DNA of 64,000 bases from Siphonodentalium dalli (taxonomy: Eukaryota; Mollusca; Scaphopoda; Gadilida; Siphonodentaliidae): contig CP136061.1 in assembly GCA_032622095.1 (NCBI GenBank), positions 42,911,797 through 42,975,796 on the forward strand, in the 5' to 3' direction. The position numbers were made by a program, and so were the translations under genes. Positions within the stretch are counted from its first letter, which is position 1. The number at the start of each line of letters is the position of its first letter. The notes below the pieces were generated by a model. The model saw nothing but the letters and a program-made list of their open reading frames with translations, was not told the DNA's origin and made no database searches. Shown piece by piece: positions 25,607 to 35,952 of this stretch.

Positions 25607-25874
25607 AGAAGGACTGACAATGTGAATACTAAGTATTTTGAATTCATACAGAATGCCCTTTCCGCGTTTTCGGATACAATGGCAGAGAAGATAGGTCAAA
25701 TGTCCTCAGCTTTTGTTGATGCAACTCAAAGTGCTAATGAATTGTCCCAATTGGTTAGTGCTATGAAAAGCACTCAAACGCCTTCTCTCAACACAACGAA
25801 GAAAACCCCATCTGTACATTCTCATTCACAAAAGGCAGCTAGATTCGTTATGTGAAGTCAATGACATCAGTGTT

Positions 25875-26240
25875 ATGACCAGAGAGAGCCATGGAAGTCC
25901 TACTTCGATGAGAGTAAAGGAACATAGTTTTCGGGAACCAGATTATTACGCACAAAGAAATCGAGGACCAATAAAGTCTGTGAGACTTTTCCTAAAAAAT
26001 CTGAGTTACGACATTACAGCCCTCGACATTGCGGATCATCTGTATTATAACCAAATTCCATTCACAGTTGTTAACATTATGTATAATGCAAGACATCATA
26101 CAGCAACAGGGCATATCAACGTAGACGAGGAGTACGCAGACGACGTCAAAGGCAGACATTTCTGGTTTCATGACATTGCATGCATAGATTGGGTCCCTTT
26201 TTCTGAAGTGTCACATAGACAGCACATTTCAACTCTTTAA
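25875..26240 (+). pseudogene. LINE-A ORF1 C-terminal region (RNA-binding-like)
   Basis: A 121-residue frame containing SVRLFLKNLSYDITALDIAD, then HLYYNQIPFTVVNIMYN, resembles the RNA-recognition fold found in ORF1 proteins of several LINE clades: a beta strand with LFLKNL, a helix, then VVNIMYN. It follows the coiled-coil region in the usual order and precedes the endonuclease fragment. The upstream coil ends at a stop at 25,855, about 20 bp before, so either a frameshift or separate reading frames. No function beyond ORF1 is claimed. Confidence 0.45.
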
Positions 26241-26479
26241 CATCACATAGTTCCAGGAATCGCCATTCGATGTCTCCTGCATACCGCGACCGAACACCAC
26301 TGGAATCGTCCGGACGTCGAGATTGTAGGCGATAACTGTCAATTTTTCAGTCGATGTTATCGCCTGGTAGATTACTTTAATTTTATATTTATAATATTAT
26401 CACATTGAAGCGCTGTGAAATATTTTGAAATGTTATGTACACACTTTATCATTATGATAATGTATGGAATGCGACGGGC

Positions 26480-27085
26480 ATTATGTCCAGTTCAGCTTAC
26501 CTTGGCAATCTTCTCGAAAACCAGAAAATTGATATTTGCGGTATTAGCGAACATTGGCTGGCTCAGAAAAATGTGCACTTCTAAATTCTATCAACAAGAA
26601 CTACACATTTCACGCTGTATGTGACTTCTCCCAGCGTCTGCCATTGCAGAGAGGAAGAAACAAATGGGGTGTTTTCCTCTGCTGGAATAGGAGGACCCTC
26701 GGAGGTCGGATATCTACCATTGACATAAATGATGATAGAATTATAGGCATTCACGTCCAAATTTCGAAACTAGTTACATTTACATTTTTCACATTTATCT
26801 ACCTTCGACTAATTACACACTTGACTTTTACAGGGAATATATCGAAAAATTACAACGCTGTGTGGCAGCTGTCGGGCATTAGGTAAAATTATACTCATGG
26901 GCGACTGGGCAATGCTACCCTCTATAAAGGCGATGAGCGCTGTAAAGTACTGAAGTGTATCGTTGATGAACTTGAGCTAGTCTCAACACATATATTCTCT
27001 CAATATTCAGCTCAATTGCCAACATTTTTATCTCCCTCGGGATTAAGTGGCTCCGTAATTGACCACATTTTTGTTCATGAAAAAC
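26480..27085 (+). pseudogene. LINE-A apurinic endonuclease fragment
   Basis: The frame with KIDICGISEHWL near 26,530-26,565 matches the N-terminal catalytic block of LINE AP-endonucleases (E of the E-HWL block). Downstream come WGVFLCWNRR and, near 27,045-27,075, SGSVIDHIFV, the position of the conserved S-D-H block (here S-x-I-D-H-I). The reading changes frame at least twice between these blocks, and the middle, including the GDFN block, is not recognisable. Known role of the family: nicks target DNA for reverse transcription. Inactive here. Confidence 0.6.
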
Positions 27086-27089
27086 ATAA

Positions 27090-27285
27090 ATTGTTCTTGC
27101 CTCACACACGCTGACGATATAGCCCTTTTTTCATTATCACAGACTGGACTACAAGGTCTATGCGATATCTGTGTAAGGTACAGTAATATATGGCGATTTC
27201 AATTTAATCCCAACAAAACAATCGTTCTAGTATTTAACGAGTCAAAATGTGAAGCTTCAAAAAACAACCGGTATTGGTTTTAGTT
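27090..27285 (+). pseudogene. LINE-A reverse transcriptase fragment
   Basis: The frame reads HADDIALFS, the polymerase catalytic block normally YADD, with the aromatic residue replaced by His at 27,107-27,109. It continues GLQGLCDICVRYSN and FNPNKTIVLVF, as in the palm and following block of non-LTR reverse transcriptases. It is joined almost directly to the end of the endonuclease, so fingers and motifs A/B are missing. Probably a deletion derivative. Confidence 0.7.
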
Positions 27286-27876
27286 TCAAACGCCATTACA
27301 GAGGTAGATCAAGTGACACACGTTTGTATACCACTAACCAAATATAAATTCATAACGTATTCACTGATTATTCACTGATAGGATAGTAGGCAAAATACGC
27401 TCAACATTTTTGCATGCTGTCTAACGCCGGTCTTTCGCTGGCGGCATTAGTCCTCGGCGTTCTCATCAGGGCGCAGTACTGTCGCCGTGGCAGCGAAAAT
27501 CCAGCGACGTGAGCGTCCCGTTGACGTAGCAAGGATGCATATACAAGCTACTCGTGGTTGCAGTAAGAAACCAATCTTGTCCTCTGCGACTGCAGTAAGC
27601 TTAAAACCCCTGTCACACTCCGCTGCGATCAGGCCGGCGCTTGCATTGCGCTGAAAAAGTACCAAAATGTGAGTAACACGCAGTAGGAGCGCGGAAAACT
27701 ATGCCGCTTATCACGTTTGTATTGCACTCTTATTACGACCCATTGCGTTTCTACTTTGTCAAGTATCACGCTCTCACTGTGCTTCTTCCTCAAACCAATA
27801 AACGTCCTTTGTGCGTCCAAGTCGCTGTCGTTGTGTTGCTAGTACGTTCTCAATAAGTGTGCGTGGGCGCGGAGAG

Positions 27877-27915
27877 TATAAATAGCGCCTGCTGCGTGCT
27901 CCAGTCATAGTCAGT
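27877..27915 (+). promoter_or_regulatory. TATA/initiator-like core promoter, left arm
   Basis: TATAAATA at 27,877-27,884 lies in GC-rich surroundings (GGGCGCGGAGAG upstream). About 30 bases downstream is TCATAGTCAGTT, which fits the metazoan initiator pattern around the start site. The right arm holds the mirror version. Function inferred from motif and spacing only. Confidence 0.5.
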
Positions 27916-28904
27916 TTTTAGGTTGTGGGAATATATCCAATCAACAATAAACTAGTTGTCATTGTTCCAATTATATAGGTTCCGGATATATAGTCATAAT
28001 TTAAATTGAGCATATGTTTCGACTCACTTTTCCACTATCGTATGATAGTGATAACGCGGAATTTCGTCAGGGAACAGCGTTGCTAAATAGATCGGCATAT
28101 TATATGCCCTTTTTATTTTTGAATGGCATGACCTATGGAGGCCGATAGCACCATTCCCATGGTTGTTTATGCCTGTTTACATGTAGCACATGTATATACG
28201 GAATACATTGGATTTCATTTAGGTGCCACTTCACGTGCACTATTCTTATTGCCCATTCCATGTTATATATGTGCTACACTCGTGACGGAATACATGTACA
28301 TCGGATACTAGTTTAAATTTTCATATTATATGCAAACTCCGATGGTGTGGGTGAGCAGATCGCATTTCAAAGTGGGATCGTAATGTAAACCTGCTGCAAA
28401 CGTTGGAAGAACGCCATTTGTCACGCTTGGACGTATAACGAGATCCATACTTGCAGTGGCAACATCATGTGGACGTTCTATGATTGGGAACCAGTCCATA
28501 ACACCACGTGGCATCGCAATAAGAGCGCAATAAGGTCGGGAGAGAGACGAAAGAGATGATTTCTTGCTGCGACCACGAGTAGCTTGTATGCATCCTTGCT
28601 ACGTCAACGGGACGCTCACGTCGCTCGCTTTTCGTTGCCACGGCGAAAGTATTGCGCCCTGGACAGAACGCTCTGGTGCTCAGGGGCGATCATGGGGACC
28701 CTCCCCCGACCTAGCCAGTGTCAACTGCGTCACCAATCGGTTCTTGGATACCTTAATGCGTTTAGCTTGGCGCTTTGATACCCTTTCAGTGCAATGCAAT
28801 CACCGGCCTGATCGCAGCGGAGTGTGACTGTGGTTTAATCGGACAACTAGTGGACAATTAGTCTATTGTGGATTGTTGGATATATTCCCACAACCTAAAA
28901 ACTG

Positions 28905-28939
28905 ACTATCACTGGAGCACGCATGGGACGCTATTTATA
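28905..28939 (-). promoter_or_regulatory. TATA/initiator-like core promoter, right arm
   Basis: On the minus strand TATAAATA (28,932-28,939) is followed at the same distance by an initiator-like TGATAGTCAGTT. It points towards the left-arm promoter, so the two would transcribe into the shared centre. Confidence 0.5.
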
Positions 28940-29264
28940 CTCTCCGCGCCCACGCAGAGAACGTTTTGCAAACTTATTGAGAACGTACTAGCAACACAGT
29001 GACATCGACTTGGACACATTAAGGACGTTTATAGCGTACAGGAAGCAAAGTGAGAGCGCGTGAGAGCGTGAGACTTGTCAAAGTACGAACGCAATGGGTC
29101 GCAATAAGAGCGCAATAAAACGTAGTAAACGGAATAGGAGCATACCTTGTTTTAAAATTTTGGACAGTTTTCCGCGCTCCTCCTGTGTGCTACTCATATT
29201 TTGGTACATTTTCAGCGCAATGCAAGCGCCGGCCTGATCGCAGCGGAGTGTGACAGGGGCTTTA

Positions 29265-29821
29265 AATTCGTTAGTATTGTGTCTATGTTATAATTGAGAG
29301 ATCGCATATGCCTGGGCTTTCATAAACTTGCTAAATATGCTATTGCTTGTGTGATTTCAGAGGTATATTGTTAATACGACACTGATATGTGGAATAATAC
29401 AATCATATCACATACTCATAATGCTAGTGCCATTCTTATTTATCGGCTGGATTCGTCCCATTTTGTAAATTCACACACATGGAGCGTTAACTTGATTTAG
29501 CGTACGAGCTTGGAAACTATTGACAACGTCCAGTTCCGTAAGTGTATGTTTATTTAGAATGTTGGATCAATGAGGACAAAACTGTTGCATCAATAAAGAT
29601 ATGGCAACTTTTATAACTCTTTCGCAACCGATTGAAATAATCCACCAGTTAATCAATTATGCCGGTAGTGTTTAATATATCTCAAGAAGAAAGTCCTTAT
29701 TCGTTTGTTTAAAGTTCATGCTAACATATGTTATGGCTATGTTAATCAAGTGATTGCTATACCATGTGTGAGAATGAAAATACAAAATATGGAGATATGT
29801 ACATGCTGTATTTTACTGTGT
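29265..29821. other. Unrecognised AT-rich region
   Basis: No gene, RNA or repeat recognised. Confidence 0.5.
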
Positions 29822-30360
29822 TATAGCTTATGGCTGAGGTGAAGATGGACGCTATGTACCCACTGTATTGTATTGTGTTCTAACTTATGGCTGAGGTGAA
29901 GATGGACGCTATGTATCCACTGTATTGTATTGTGTTATTGCTTAGGGCTGAGGTGAAGATAAACGCTATTTACCCACTGTATTGTATTGTATTATAGCTT
30001 ATGGCTGAGGTGAAGATAGACGCTATTTATCCACGTATTGTATTGTATTATACCTTATGGCTGAGGTGATGATGAACGCTATTTATCCACTATATTGTAT
30101 TTTGTTAATGCTTACGCATGAGGTGAAGATGGAATCTATGTACCCACTCTATTGTATTGTATTATACATTATGGCTGAGTTGAAGATGGACGCTATGTAC
30201 CCACTGCATTGTACTGTGTTCTAGCTTATGGCTGAGGTGAAGATGGACGCTAATTATCCACTATATTGTATTTTGTTGATGCTTACGCATGAGGTGAAGA
30301 TGGAATCTATGTACCCGCTGTATTATATTGTGTTAAAATTTATGGCTGAGATGAAGATTA
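29822..30360. repeat. 56-60 bp minisatellite
   Basis: About ten diverged units share TTATGGCTGAGGTGAAGATG and a GTACCCACTGTATTGTATTG stretch. Variants GCATGAGGTGAAG and GTTGATGCTTACGC occur at about 30,105 and 30,275, suggesting a partial three-unit period. An open frame starting at 30,228 is a product of this repeat. Confidence 0.88.
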
Positions 30361-31421
30361 CATACGAATTATGTTTATTCCTGATATTAAACCCGGGTTT
30401 GTGCCATACCTACACCAAACAACTTCCACAGGTTGTCCACAAAATCAGAACCCGTATTCATGGATGGACATGCGCTCATAAGCAAGCGATAATGCTTTCC
30501 GGATTGTTGCATTGATGTCCGTATAAGACTCGGACACTTCAACTATGTTATGGTATATTCTCAATAAATGTCATAATGACATACCAGTCATATATGAATA
30601 CACTCTTAATATGATCACACGCTAGCGTAATTAACGAACCAAAGCTCAACCACGCACATGAGGGCATCTGTGGCGTCTAAAACAATTCTTATCAAGATCA
30701 CTTTATAGATTCCCACCAAATAATATTCACATGTATAAGACTTATATTTCGTGTCGGTAATTATAAATAGTTATATACGTGTATGTTGTCGAGAGTGGAA
30801 CTGGACCTAACCATTATATTACTTGGCGTGCTGGGGGAGCTCTCCGCTTGATATACTCAGGCTAGATGGATAAGCGTGTCCATTCCATAATGTTCATTTC
30901 ATTCATAACATGTCCAGTTCAACGAAAGTCGATAAACAACGTTATCATGTAATTTTCCCATTGACCGAATTCGAGTGGAACTGAATGTATCTTCTGCTTT
31001 GTTCATAAGTACGTGATTTCATTTTATTCAAGAAAATAGGATATATGTTTAACAGAAGCATGTACGTACCATACAGACTTGTGATAATAATTGAATCAAT
31101 ATTAAATATTATGTTATTTCCTTTCGCACAATATATATAATCTCTACAACACCGTGCAGTATTGATCAACTGCCGTGTATTTGTTGGAAAATAAAGCTTT
31201 GAAATACACGTAGATCGTGTTGTGGCTGTCACTATGATGCACCTCGAAAAACTGTCCGCATCTGACGGAGAGCTATATAGGTCCGATAATTGGTCCAATA
31301 GAGTGAGTAGACCTGTTAGAAATTCATTATAGACTAGCTACTTGCCCTTATAAATAAAAAAAACACATAAATGATTGTATGACGTTTATATAAATAGGAT
31401 ACTGTTGCACATCGACTGATT
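30361..31421. other. Unrecognised region
   Basis: A minus-strand frame of 117 codons (30,945-31,298) has no recognisable domain and ordinary composition. Nothing else seen. Confidence 0.4.
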
Positions 31422-31486
31422 TGTACTGGCCTCTTGACCGCCGATTACGACACTAACGCTTTAACCCCACCGATCCACTGTGCGAC
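31422..31486 (-). pseudogene. tRNA-like relic, possibly tRNA-Thr-derived SINE head
   Basis: Read on the minus strand, TGGATCGGTGGGGTTAAAGC resembles an A-box/D-arm and is followed by GTTAGTGTCGTAATCGGCGG, where TCGTAAT fits an anticodon loop with CGT (Thr). The expected T-arm/B-box is not intact. Too degraded to be a working tRNA; tRNA-derived SINEs usually keep such heads. Confidence 0.45.
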
Positions 31487-33073
31487 AAAATTGGTCGCGA
31501 AAATTCAAGACAACAGTGTCGTATTAGATAATTGGTGACGTAACAAAATCATATTTTAGTCTTTATTCGACCCAAAGCGTCCGGCTTTGGTTCGTTATAA
31601 ATATTTGTCTTTGTTTTTTCGTTGGTTTTTCTGTCTGTCTCTTATTTGTAACCAACGTATGGAACCATCTGGTTCTTGGTAGCCATAATACCAGTTGGTA
31701 CTAGACCAGTTGGAAGCAACATAGAACCAAATGATTCTTTTCTTGGTTCCCCATGATGAACCAATGTGTGTACCAGTAGGTTCTGAATACGACTTGTAGT
31801 TACTTGTGTATAACCTATTTGGGAGCCAAATGATTCTTCGCTCATAGCCAAATTTTAGAACCGATTGTTCTGAAATTTTGTTGCGTATTTGTAACCAATA
31901 GGTTCTGAAAACGAGTATTAGTTCCACCTGATGAAACCAATTTGTAAACCAGTGGGTTCTGAACATTATGTTAGTTTCTTCCTTCTGAACCAAACGAAGA
32001 ACCCAATGATTAGTTACTGAAACTCCATACTTATATAGCATACGTTAGATATATCAAACAAGTGGATCAACTATGGTTTGACTACATATGTGTTAATAAT
32101 TATTCAACACCAACATATTGAATATTGATTTACTATTGAATAGTTATCTGAGCTATATCAATATCCAAACACGTGAGTTAGTATCAGATTAAACTAATTT
32201 AAAATTTAATTTATTATAAGGACAACCTCATGGTAGGCATCAAGGTTGAATATGCGCATCAGATTAGAGTTATCTCTCTTCTGGAGAAACAACAAAACGG
32301 CATCTGTTACGTATTCATGGTATATGCAACTTTTCTTACCAGACTGAAATTTCGGGTTTTCGAGTCAACAGTACACGTACGCTATAATGGAACTGGTAAA
32401 TAATAATAATCTACGTCATATTATATCAAGAGCCCCTAAAACCCTCCACCAACTCTGGTTGACCATGGCCTGTCAGTCACTATTGTACTTTTAACGCACG
32501 CCACTCTCTACACTCCATAGTAACAATTTGAAAATAATATGATTCAGATCAACGTTTTCCGCTTCTTTAAAATCACTTTTTCGAATGAAAAAAAGATTTA
32601 AGACGTTTTTTAGAAACGCTCTGTAAAATATGTTATTATTTGTGTCAGTTGCACATGTGTGTAATGTAATGGTGGGCTCGACTGTTGTATACGGTGACCA
32701 ATAGTTTAACTATCGGTGTTGGTTCTTGGCGGCCTGTAAAACCAAATCATTGGGCGTTATAACCAAGAAATCTGACTCCCCCGGCGGACAACGGTTAAGT
32801 GATGGCGAAGCTCATTCGAATAACATAACTTGATTCAAGGACATATAACACTACGTGTATATTATATCAGTGTTTATACAGGTACAGCCCAAACTCGAAT
32901 ATCCGTGCTCTGTTTCTTAATGAAACCCACTCCTCCTACTCTCAGCCAAGACCTGCACCCAATGAAGTCGGCTCCCAAATATGGTAATAGGGTATGAGTC
33001 CATACGACCATAACAACAGGACCAATCCCGATGTGCATTACCAAAATCCTCATCTAATATTCACCCCAGATAG
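31487..33073. other. Unrecognised region with GAACCA/TTGGTTC motifs
   Basis: Between about 31,620 and 32,010 short motifs of the type GAACCAA and TGGTTCT recur every 45-55 bp with much divergence, and a 148-codon minus frame spans them. This looks like a decayed tandem repeat rather than a gene. The rest is AT-rich and unremarkable. Confidence 0.35.
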
Positions 33074-33543
33074 TATATGTGACCCGCCATATCAAATCCA
33101 GTCGTAAGTCGGGATTTTTTTTACCCTGTGCCAATGCATTCTCTTATATATGCGAGTCGACCATAGGTCGCCTCGCATATATAAGAGAATGCATTGGCCT
33201 AACAATATTTTTTCATTTTTTTTAAATAAATGTTTCTTACAATTTTTAGGAGATAAAATAAAAAAATCATCCAATACCCTGCAGGGAGCCCCACACATAT
33301 ATATAATCATATAGAAGAGTGTCGTCTGCTCATGTTTGTCTGGGGCTCTGTATGGGTGAAATTATAAAATTGTTAAAGAATAAAAGAAAAATTATTAAAA
33401 TTGTAAAAAATTGTTAGGCCAATGCATTCTCTTATATATGCGAGGCGACCTATGATCGACTCGCATATATAAGAGAATGCATTGGCACAGGGTAAACAAA
33501 ATTCCCGACTTACGACTGGATTTGATATGGCGGGTCACATATA
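33074..33543. mobile_element. TA-flanked foldback MITE with two internal palindromes, 470 bp
   Basis: Ends are inverted over more than 100 bp, beginning TATATGTGACCCGCC on the left with its mirror at 33,529-33,543; the TA at each end fits a TA target duplication. Just inside each end sits a palindrome of about 70 bp (33,131-33,200 and 33,417-33,486) with arms CCAATGCATTCTCTTATATA. The centre is AT-rich with no coding. TA targets point towards Tc1/mariner-like or related transposons (known); the family itself is not recognised. Palindrome modules alone recur at 45,009, 45,107 and 53,108. Confidence 0.85.
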
Positions 33544-33861
33544 AGTAACTACAATTCCCCAATACGTGGCGCTTTACTCACTCCATCTTGAGGTTATTAT
33601 AGCTGTCCGACATCATCTATTATTATATGATCATAAGTTTCTTTCCCAATTCCTATGTTAAAACATAACGAAAAAATCGAGATATCTAATGATGTTCACC
33701 TCATTAATAAAACAAGAGGTTTATATCAGTTCTGAGTGACGTCAGATACTTCCGGGGTTAACATAACTTATTATCAGACCTGAAACTAGATAGCATTTTC
33801 CCCAGTGACGTTCAACGTCACAACGTCTTGTCCAATCAAAGCGCGTTTCATGTAATAAAAT

Positions 33862-34002
33862 AGTTATCGCATTGTTTCTTGGTTGACACAAGGAATTGTC
33901 AGCCCTTGGAAGTCGATATTCACCTCGGCCTACGGCCTTGGTAAATATTGACATCCTCGGGTTGACAATTCCTCGTGTCAACCTCGAAATAATGCGATAA
34001 CT
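33862..34002. repeat. Long hairpin (inverted repeat)
   Basis: AGTTATCGCATT with GGTTGACACAAGGAATTGTC (33,862-33,925) is mirrored by GGGTTGACAATTCCTCGTGTC with AATGCGATAACT (about 33,940-34,002), around a short GGCCTACGGCC centre. Probably a foldback element end; no flanking duplication established. Confidence 0.75.
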
Positions 34003-34385
34003 GTATAATGTTAGGTCATTCGGTCTGCTACTTACTTTGTATACCTTGCTCGTTTTCTTATCTTATAACTCATACATTAAAAACTGGTATCCATTTTATG
34101 TGTCACCATTACATCACAGTCAATTGCATTTCGCAGTCGGCGTTTTCTATTTTCAGTGTCGTGATTCCGTAGCAATCTGTATGGCCTTCCACTGCCAATA
34201 AAAATTACAGCACTGTTATATGGCCCGGCGAGCAGCTTTCTTTTTATTGCGGCCGATTGTTGCTTTTCTGAAGCCCAGTTGTTCGTACATTCGTTCCATG
34301 CATATTCATGACTTTCCATGGAATATGATCGAAATAAATTTGTTTATCTTCTATATCTATATCATATTTACAACGGTATCTATAT
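34003..34385. other. Unrecognised spacer
   Basis: Open frames on both strands are short and unconvincing. No element recognised. Confidence 0.4.
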
Positions 34386-34463
34386 ATAGCGACCTCGGTT
34401 CCAATCCTAATAATCAAGCATTGTTTATCCTCTAGCGACGTCGGTTCTAATTATTTAATCAAG
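34386..34463. repeat. Two units of the 46-bp repeat
   Basis: Two partial copies of the unit that makes up the long array at 41,196-44,312 (core GACGTCGGTTCCAATCC), in the same orientation. They abut the CAACGTTGG-rich domain, as the large array does. Confidence 0.85.
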
Positions 34464-34833
34464 CCCCAGATAGCACACGTACGTTGGGCCAACGTTGGAA
34501 TAATTACGTTGGCCCAACGTCAGCTTTTGTGGTTGTGACGACGATGGCCAGACGTCGACTTGCGTTGGAATAATTACGTTGGTGCAACGTCGGCTTTTGT
34601 GGTTGGTACAACGATGGCGCAACGTCGACGTGCGTCCGATTTTGCGCGTTTCAAACATGGCTACGTTGGCCCGACGTTGGACAACCAACGTTGGGGCAAC
34701 GTTGGTTTTACCGCTGGTTTAACGTTGGCCCGACGTTGAAAACGTAATGCACTAGGCGATATGTGAGGTTAGTAGGTGCGTTAGATGTCGACGTTGGACC
34801 AACGATGGCCCAACGTTGGTCATAGTGTGGAGA
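34464..34833. repeat. CAACGTTGG-rich palindromic domain, copy 1
   Basis: Starts CCCCAGATAGCACACGTACG, then carries more than a dozen palindromic ACGTTGG/CCAACGT motifs, with a 70-75 bp unit (AATAATTACGTTGG to GACGTCGACTTGCGTTGG) repeated twice. Probably the end domain of a transposable element. The copy at 40,732-41,195 ends in the mirrored GTGTGCTATATGGGG. Confidence 0.75.
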
Positions 34834-35276
34834 AATCGGTCGATTACGTCGTAGCGTCATTTTAACGTCATTCTTAACTGGTCGCGTGTTTCTTTTTCAA
34901 ATAACGCTTTGGTTTATTGACTGAACTTGCATTTGTGTTCTGAGTGAGCTTCTCGATTTAATGGATTATTATTTGGATAATGCACCACGGAACACCATCA
35001 TCAGCTATAGGGACCCGAAGAAGTACCGGTAAGTACTTTAGTTGAGAATATCATGCCGAATAACTTGGAATTTCAACGATAAGCGTGCGTCGTCGGATTC
35101 ATTTCCTCCACAACCAACTTAAAGTTTGAATTTGAAGTTTAACCCTTCAATTCTCAGAAACGAAAACCAATAAATTTATGTCAGTTTCGTGTGATGGCAT
35201 CCGACTGTATGAGGAAGAAAATGTCATTCTAATTACTATCTAAATTTCACGATCCATGTGTGATAATGCATGGATT
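34834..35276. other. Unrecognised spacer
   Basis: No gene or repeat recognised. Confidence 0.45.
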
Positions 35277-35736
35277 TAGGGACATGGCGGCAGGGGTGTT
35301 GCACGGGTGTCTCACATCCCCCACCCCACCACAACTTTGGTCAAAATTGTCAACAGTTGGATATTTCATACATGACACAACATTAATTGGAACTTTCGCA
35401 CGGTCACACCAACATTCAACAATATTATAGGTTGAGATTGTTCTCGTAGTTTGATTTTCCAACAATTAGTAATTGTTTTTGGAACATCATTTGCACATTG
35501 TCCTACTTTTGGTAAAAAAATTTGACTGAAATGGCATCAGTTGGAAATTTTACGACCTTAGGGTGGGGGGGGTCTTAGGTTGGAAATTTCCAATCCATTT
35601 AGAATAATGCTAATATCCAGGCTGTGAGGGGCCAGTAGCTTTTGGGGAAATCAAACCCCAAAGGGGGGGGTGCAGTTGAAAATTCCAAGGTGGATGCACC
35701 CTCCCCAACGCTGAAACCGATCTAGTCACGTCCCTG
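35277..35736. mobile_element. Non-autonomous hAT-like transposon, copy 2
   Basis: Left end TAGGGACATGGC and right end mirrored CAGGGACGTGAC resemble copy 1. CATGGATT stands at 35,269-35,276 and again at 35,738-35,745, one base past the right end, a near-perfect 8-bp target duplication. The inside shares the CAACAGTTGGA, TGGCATCAGTTGGAAATTTT and GGTTGGAAATTTCCAA blocks with copy 1. About 460 bp, no coding. Confidence 0.8.
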
Positions 35737-35952
35737 TCATGGATTTCCATGGATAATTAAGTTCAGCCTACGACCGTTCGACTTTCAGTTGTATACCCCA
35801 ATATGCTATTATGTTTATAGCTGTGGGGGGGGGGGGTGTACGTGTACTACCAGAATAGGAATTTACGATTGCACCACCCCCGTTCGTTGAAGAAAATGCT
35901 CAAGCTGCAAACCAGAATGTTCAGTCCCCTCGCTACGGTGTCTGACGCCCAG

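Larger units (their letters stand above)
23340..25855 (+). pseudogene. LINE-A ORF1 remnant (coiled-coil), split by two insertions
   Basis: Three pieces belong together: 23,340-23,429, 24,575-24,997 and 25,607-25,855. They read as polar, helix-forming protein with regularly spaced hydrophobic residues (for example LFDLQREILLLQ, then IESLSQRLDKM, then FIQNALSAFSDTMAEKIGQM), typical of the coiled coil of LINE ORF1 proteins that trimerise and bind RNA. The first two pieces join in frame once the hAT-like element and one copy of its target duplication are ignored. The peptide segment RRTDNVNTK occurs on both sides of the second insertion. A frameshift lies near 24,680. Function is inferred from position before an endonuclease/polymerase region; no catalytic motif is present. 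Confidence 0.55.
23200..27285 (+). mobile_element. LINE-A: decayed non-LTR retrotransposon, twice interrupted
   Basis: Coding remnants in plus-strand order: a coiled ORF1 (23,340-25,855), a second ORF1-like segment (25,875-26,240), an endonuclease fragment (about 26,480-27,085) and a reverse transcriptase fragment (about 27,090-27,285). Two insertions split ORF1: a hAT-like element (23,430-24,574) and a tRNA-like repeat element (about 24,998-25,606). The endonuclease end runs almost directly into the polymerase active-site region, so most of the reverse transcriptase has been deleted. Frameshifts occur, for example near 24,680. Clade not assigned. No 3' tail could be defined. Confidence 0.75.
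27466..29264. mobile_element. Scrambled inverted-repeat element with facing promoters
   Basis: A left arm at about 27,599-27,962 is mirrored by a right arm at about 28,840-29,264. Each outer end has GCCGGCCTGATCGCAGCGG or its complement with GTGTGACAGGGG; each inner end has GGTTGTGGGAATATATCC. A second mirrored block (about 27,466-27,571 and 28,556-28,680) and a third copy of the GATCGCAGCGG segment (28,785-28,826) are out of mirror order, so the region is rearranged. No transposase or reverse transcriptase frame was found. I cannot assign a superfamily. Confidence 0.7.

Noticed and set aside
30228-30515. 95-codon plus-strand ORF
   Set aside because: Mostly translates the 56-60 bp minisatellite.
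31595-32041. 148-codon minus-strand ORF
   Set aside because: Repeating Trp/Tyr-rich peptide follows degenerate GAACCA/TGGTTC motifs; looks like a decayed tandem repeat, with no domain recognised.
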